From assembly GCF_003149085.1 (NCBI RefSeq), contig NZ_QGDT01000002.1:441508-505507 (forward strand): 64,000 bases of DNA, read 5' to 3'. Within the stretch, counting starts at the first letter, position 1, and each line of letters starts with the position of its first letter. This stretch comes from Dyadobacter jejuensis (lineage in GTDB: Bacteria > Bacteroidota > Bacteroidia > Cytophagales > Spirosomataceae). Under the pieces are notes generated by a model that was not told the DNA's origin, did not search any database, and saw nothing but the letters and a program-made list of their open reading frames with translations. A program made the position numbers and the translations under genes. Below are positions 61,101-64,000 of this stretch, in pieces.

Positions 61101-61575
61101 CGTTTTCTTGGGCAACACGGCTGATATCCTTGCCATCTACCTTGCCTACAGAATAACCTAAAGAACGTTCCTCCCGCTTAATTCCAAGGGCCGTTACAAC
61201 CACTTCATTAAGTGTTTCGTTGCTTTCTTCTAGAGTCACATCAATTACCGATTTAGCTCCAACGGCTACTTCAAGGCTTTGATGACCAATAAAAGAAAAC
61301 ACCAATATGGGACTAGCAGACTCACTTACTGAAATACTAAAGCTACCATTGGCGTCGGTAGAAGTACCCAGCTGCGACCCTTTTACGACCACATTGACAC
61401 CCGGTAATGCGCTACCATCCCGCTTAGATACGACTTTCCCGGTGATGGTTCTATCGGCAACATGCACCCCCCCATTACTGGGAGCGGCCATCAGAGACGT
61501 TGTTTGGAAACCAGCCAGCAAAAGCAGGATGGCCCAACGCCTGAGCGAATTCTTAAAAATAAAACTTGTTTTCAT
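58159..61575 (-). CDS. susC: SusC/RagA-family TonB-linked outer-membrane transporter
   Basis: A 1138-aa protein with a signal peptide (to about 31), a carboxypeptidase-regulatory-like domain at ~42-115 (TGKVVSKRDGSALPGVNVVV), a plug domain at ~125-245 (NEVVVTALGIKREERSLGYS, LSGKVPGVTI, FVVDGVPIAN, ILKGPSAAALYGSRAGNGVV) and a 22-strand-type barrel with C-terminal GFRLGLTF. It imports the substrate captured by SusD through TonB energy. It is first in the minus-strand cluster that goes on through ceramidase-like, PqaA-like, phosphoesterase, GDPD and phosphodiesterase genes to DUF2264. No TAnnTTTG promoter was found upstream. Confidence 0.95.
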   Translation of the reverse strand: MKTSFIFKNSLRRWAILLLLAGFQTTSLMAAPSNGGVHVADRTITGKVVSKRDGSALPGVNVVVKGSQLGTSTDANGSFSISVSESASPILVFSFIGHQSLEVAVGAKSVIDVTLEESNETLNEVVVTALGIKREERSLGYSVGKVDGKDISRVAQENVLNSLSGKVPGVTISQTGGAGSSVSMVIRGATSLSNDNQPLFVVDGVPIANTLNNITQVGSDNRVDFGNAISSLNPDDIESVSILKGPSAAALYGSRAGNGVVLITTKSGANVKKMTVSINSNTVFEKPYKFLDLHSQFATGILPFTPDKNPYPGGVLVIDENSAGGVGPELDKGYNAIQWNSPLDADGNPIATPLVSHPNNVKNFVRTGITTTNGVSISNSTDLMNYRLSYSNMTNRGIVPNSDLYRNSLSLNTSMKLSKKLTLSSNIDFSRNNSNNRPSSNRGTNPLQWAYAVSPHIDIRDLRNYWVDGQEGIQQLSQGPGDYNNPYFLAYEVNNSFARDRVFGNMKADYQITPHLSVMGRFAMDTYREERQIQIGNSYTNQVGGGYGIINLNSYERNADFLATYQRDISDFSLSVSAGGNSRYQRNGNTSTANGNGTGLVIPGLYNLSNIATNNLVYGSGFYEKSVFSVYGLANFGYKDMIFLDVTARNDWSSTLPKANRSYFYPSASLSVLLNEMIPFSNQVSLLKLRGGVAQVGNDTNPYSLLATLGNAGSWDGITRLTKSGSILLPDLKPEIATSYEAGIDVNLFRNKLRFAGTYYMVENSNQIIPTTLPGSSGFTSKNINAGLLVSKGLELQLGGTPIDRNGWRWDINANWSRNRTTIKELSDGLDFYTLWSDAKGGARTYVGEQIGDLYDAELVTVTDESSPYYGYPILDDNGSWQDVSWSNTRTKIGNFNPDFMLGMQTSVSYKGFSLNLTFDWRNGGNFVSQTYRYSESDLKSQRFLDNLINPNGLSGDALRNHLVENDLVRVNGNKFNIVGGPTAEYGGFPFEFGGNAYDYGVFNPGVIAEYDSEGNITGYTENLGGPGTKIIPYGDNYPWDFMRAATFDASFIKLREVSIGYDIPSALVKKIGVQSANIGVYSRNIILWTKAKIGIDPEMAFQQESGTQAGTQFKQGIERYNVTPWVIPVGFRLGLTF

Positions 61576-62077
61576 ATTGAGTGAGATGAATAAGTAAGTA
61601 AAAATGGATAGTCGGATTTAAAGTTTAAAAGTTGGTACTAGATTTAAATTGTCTTTTCTTTTTGTACTCATCAGTCCTATGCCCGAAACGCCCCCTTTCC
61701 AATACAAATCCATACATCGTATCACAAAGAAGAATATTTACATTTTCGTCAGCGGCTCTTTCAGAGACCTGTATTATCAAATTATTAAGATTAGTTTTTA
61801 GTGTATTTTATTAGAAAAAATATTCTATTAGGATAACCACCTGTTTACCAGTTTTATTTACCAATATACTAGGCTTAGCTGAAAAAAGACTATTCGATAA
61901 ATTGAATTTTTGAATTAAATATTTTCGACTTTAAAACTATAACCGACAATTAAAAAAATGCAAAAACTATATTTATAAATGACTTTTTCTTTCCCATCAG
62001 AGAAGAATTTTATGCCCCAAAGCACTCCAGAAAACCACCATACGATCCTCCAGTCGACAAGGCCTCTGGGCAATGTT
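61576..62077 (-). other. Region upstream of susC
   Basis: A 500-nt, very A+T-rich gap containing no promoter that matches TAnnTTTG on the minus strand. A short minus frame at 61915-62100 (61 aa, with hydrophobic WWFSGVLWGI and FCIFLIVGYSF stretches) overlaps the end of the FecR-like fragment; it may be a degenerated piece of the same gene or a chance frame. Nothing else was recognised. Confidence 0.4.
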
Positions 62078-62275
62078 TCAGTCGTTATTAGCTCCATCAA
62101 TCCGTTCTCTCTTGCTCACCTGTAACAAGTGGTTGAAATAGTTTTCAAGAATGTCCGAATAATGCTTTTCTTGTTGCACATCCCGAAGCCCTTCTATAAA
62201 CTCTGCTAATTCATTGGCTGTGAGCTCATTGTTTAGCATTTTTTTGATCAATATTTCTGCCCTTGTCCTTGACAT
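62078..62275 (-). pseudogene. FecR-like (anti-sigma) N-terminal fragment
   Basis: A 65-aa minus-strand frame reading MSRTRAEILIKKMLNNELTA followed by NELAEFIEGLRDVQQEKHYS. This helical opening with the LTANELAEF box is typical of the N-terminal cytoplasmic domain of Bacteroidota FecR anti-sigma factors, which normally run to 300-400 aa through a membrane helix and a FecR domain. None of the rest is found. It points the same way as, and lies upstream of, susC, where an intact fecR would usually be. It could instead be a small intact regulator. The ECF sigma gene that usually accompanies fecR was not seen. Confidence 0.45.
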
Positions 62276-62484
62276 CGCGTTAGTGTCTTTGTATGTCTAT
62301 CATACTCGGTCCCTCAAATAAAAGACTACTTTGTTTCATTATTATTCTGGTTTTATATTCAAAAAATATAGGATTTAACACCAATCTTAGCAGGCACCGA
62401 AACGGAAAAATAACCCTGGATAGGTCATTGGATATAATTAAACAGTACTTTTGAACTATAAATGAACAATCAAGTCTTAAATTA

Positions 62485-63933
62485 TTGCCCGTCAATCATT
62501 TGAAATTATTCGGATCGGGAAGGTATACCAATACCCTCCTTTTTTTTCTCGTACTATTGCTTTCCCCCGTAGTTGGCCATGGCCAATCGGAGGTCGACAG
62601 CCTATTGTATCCCTTGAAAGTAGGCCAAATCTATTTTGAAGGAAACGAAAGAACCCGCCCCTCTATCATTAGAAGGGAGATGGCCATCGCTACGGGCGAT
62701 CGCTTCGATAGCCTAGGACTAGCCCATGCGCTGGAGATAGACCAACGAAAAATCATCAATACCAATCTTTTCGTGACGGTAGACATGCTTACCAACCCCG
62801 GCCAAGACTCCACCACCATCGACATCACCGTAGTGATGAAAGAGCGCTGGTATTTTATATTTTTACCTATTTTCCAACTCGCCGACCGTAACTTTAACGA
62901 ATGGTGGTACGACCGCAACCGCGACATCCGTAGAACCATATATGGCAGTTATTTTAGTTATGGAAATTTGACAGGGAGAGCCGACAAGCTCAAACTTTTA
63001 GCCGAATTTGGCTTTATACCCAAATTCGACGTCACTTACTCGTTGCCTTATATAGACAAGGCCCAGAAAACGGGTATAACCGTGGGCGCCTCCTATTCGA
63101 TAAATAAAACCACTGCCTATAGAACCTGGAACGATAAACTCAGTTATTTCAACAGTGAGGACATCAACAAACGCAGATTTTACACCTTTATCAATCTGAC
63201 TCGGCGCAACAAGTTTTACAGCTATCATTCCCTGGACCTCCGCTGGAGCAACACCAGTATTTCAGACACCATTGCTCGGCTTAACCCCAACTACCTGGAT
63301 CGGAATAACAACCAGCAACGCTATTTTCAGCTGACCTATAGCTTCGCTTTCGACAAAAGGGATAATGTTCAATACCCGCTCAGAGGGCAAAGCTGGGGCG
63401 TGCAGTTCTCCAAAATAGGCCTGCTTCCCTCCGACCAGGTCAACACCGCCTACCTTTACGGATCGTATCGGAAATATATCCCCTTGAGTCCCCGATGGTT
63501 TGCAAATACCGGTGTAAAGGCGAGGCTATCCTTCCCCAAGAGCCAGCCTTACCTACAACGAACCGGACTGGGTTACCGCAACGACCTCGTGAGGGGCTAT
63601 GAACTATATGTGATCGATGGACAAGACTATGGCCTATGGAAGAATGAAATTAAATTCAAGTTATTCTCCTGGCGCAAACAATTTGACTGGATCCCCATCC
63701 GTCAGTTCAACACCATTCCAATAGCCGTGTACCTCAATACCTTTGCCGACGCCGGTTATATTCGTAACACAAAGCCCGAGCTTAGCAATACCCAGTTGGG
63801 CAACCAACTATTATTGGGAACTGGCACCGGCGTCGATATCGTGACATTCTATAATATTGTAGCAAAATTTACCTATAGTTACAACCGTCAGCGCGAGGGT
63901 CGGTTCTTCTTTAACCTGACACGCGATTTCTAA
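62485..63933 (+). CDS. BamA/TamA-like outer-membrane beta-barrel with one POTRA domain
   Basis: A 482-aa protein that begins at TTG (62485), as no ATG is available in frame; a signal peptide ending VGHGQ follows. One POTRA-like domain spans about 42-122 (KVGQIYFEGNERTRPSIIRR, with the STTIDITVVMKERW ending), then a barrel to a C-terminal FFFNLTRDF, ending in Phe as Omp85 proteins do. BamA itself has several POTRA domains, so this is a smaller Omp85 relative of unclear role, perhaps in outer-membrane insertion. TACTTTTG at 62446-62453 is an exact -7 element, without a well-spaced -33. Confidence 0.8.
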   Translation: MPVNHLKLFGSGRYTNTLLFFLVLLLSPVVGHGQSEVDSLLYPLKVGQIYFEGNERTRPSIIRREMAIATGDRFDSLGLAHALEIDQRKIINTNLFVTVDMLTNPGQDSTTIDITVVMKERWYFIFLPIFQLADRNFNEWWYDRNRDIRRTIYGSYFSYGNLTGRADKLKLLAEFGFIPKFDVTYSLPYIDKAQKTGITVGASYSINKTTAYRTWNDKLSYFNSEDINKRRFYTFINLTRRNKFYSYHSLDLRWSNTSISDTIARLNPNYLDRNNNQQRYFQLTYSFAFDKRDNVQYPLRGQSWGVQFSKIGLLPSDQVNTAYLYGSYRKYIPLSPRWFANTGVKARLSFPKSQPYLQRTGLGYRNDLVRGYELYVIDGQDYGLWKNEIKFKLFSWRKQFDWIPIRQFNTIPIAVYLNTFADAGYIRNTKPELSNTQLGNQLLLGTGTGVDIVTFYNIVAKFTYSYNRQREGRFFFNLTRDF

Positions 63934-64000
63934 TAATAAATTTCCTATCCCGCTTGCTCTTAGTTATTTTTGTGAAAAGATTTTACAATTTTACATCATC

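Noticed and set aside
61632..61814. 60-codon plus-strand frame upstream of susC.
   Set aside because: A+T-rich chance frame with no recognisable motif in the leader region of a minus-strand gene.
62280..62495. 71-codon minus-strand frame between the FecR-like fragment and the BamA-like gene.
   Set aside because: It overlaps the start of the BamA-like gene, has no family features and does not resemble an ECF sigma factor.
1..64000. tRNA, rRNA, CRISPR arrays, insertion sequences, prophage or plasmid functions.
   Set aside because: No cloverleaf-like segments, no rRNA conserved stretches, no regular spaced repeats and no transposase, integrase or phage protein motifs were seen; a covariance-model scan would be needed to exclude small RNAs.

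Overview
The window looks like chromosomal DNA of a Bacteroidota bacterium, most likely a Cytophagales member (Spirosoma/Dyadobacter-like; inferred from gene content, not tested). Supporting signs are a SusC/SusD pair, secreted proteins with type IX secretion (T9SS) C-terminal sorting domains, a BamA-like barrel, many lipoprotein signals, several promoters of the Bacteroidota form TTG-N17-23-TAnnTTTG, and starts that generally lack a Shine-Dalgarno. No rRNA, tRNA, CRISPR array, insertion sequence or phage gene was recognised. Strong stem-loops mark many transcript ends.

Layout. 1-4.9 kb: a visibly A+T-rich minus-strand set of secreted proteins (T9SS-sorted protein, lipase-like hydrolase, beta-propeller lipoprotein). 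A second copy of the lipoprotein gene is cut by the window edge, and a 30-codon scar of a duplicated lipase tail lies between the copies. 5.3-10 kb: CorA-type transporter and two adjacent sulfatases, one of them a lipoprotein with C-terminal HEAT-like repeats. 10.2-19.2 kb: mostly housekeeping genes (glycosyltransferase, nrdB, recX, tyrS, queA, cobalamin adenosyltransferase, ilvE). 19.3-25.6 kb: cupin, GNAT, a decayed SDR gene, AI-2E family permease, a TetR/AarF pair and a MocR-type regulator. 25.7-32.4 kb: TonB receptor divergent from the MocR gene, then a large surface protein with a triplicated domain and a T9SS-sorted partner. 32.5-43.4 kb: quinone oxidoreductase, YccF, pseudouridine synthase, DUF3500, CDGSH protein, esterase-like lipoprotein, FAD oxidoreductase, the DNA-repair pair pdeM/lhr, an AhpD-like protein and a hydrolase-OsmC fusion. 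43.5-48.5 kb: membrane protein, DegT-family aminotransferase, DUF2254 protein, pentapeptide-repeat protein.

48.5-61.6 kb is the most system-like part: a 13-kb minus-strand cluster of eight genes running susC, susD, ceramidase-like, PqaA-like, calcineurin-type phosphoesterase, GDPD, type I phosphodiesterase, DUF2264. All eight products carry export or lipoprotein signals. Four phosphoester/amide-lipid type hydrolases behind one SusCD pump suggest uptake and dismantling of a phosphodiester- or lipid-containing substrate instead of a plain glycan; this is inference. Hairpins sit in three of its gaps, a long inverted repeat sits in its widest gap, and a FecR-like N-terminal fragment lies upstream of susC. 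The window ends with a BamA/TamA-like outer-membrane barrel on the plus strand.
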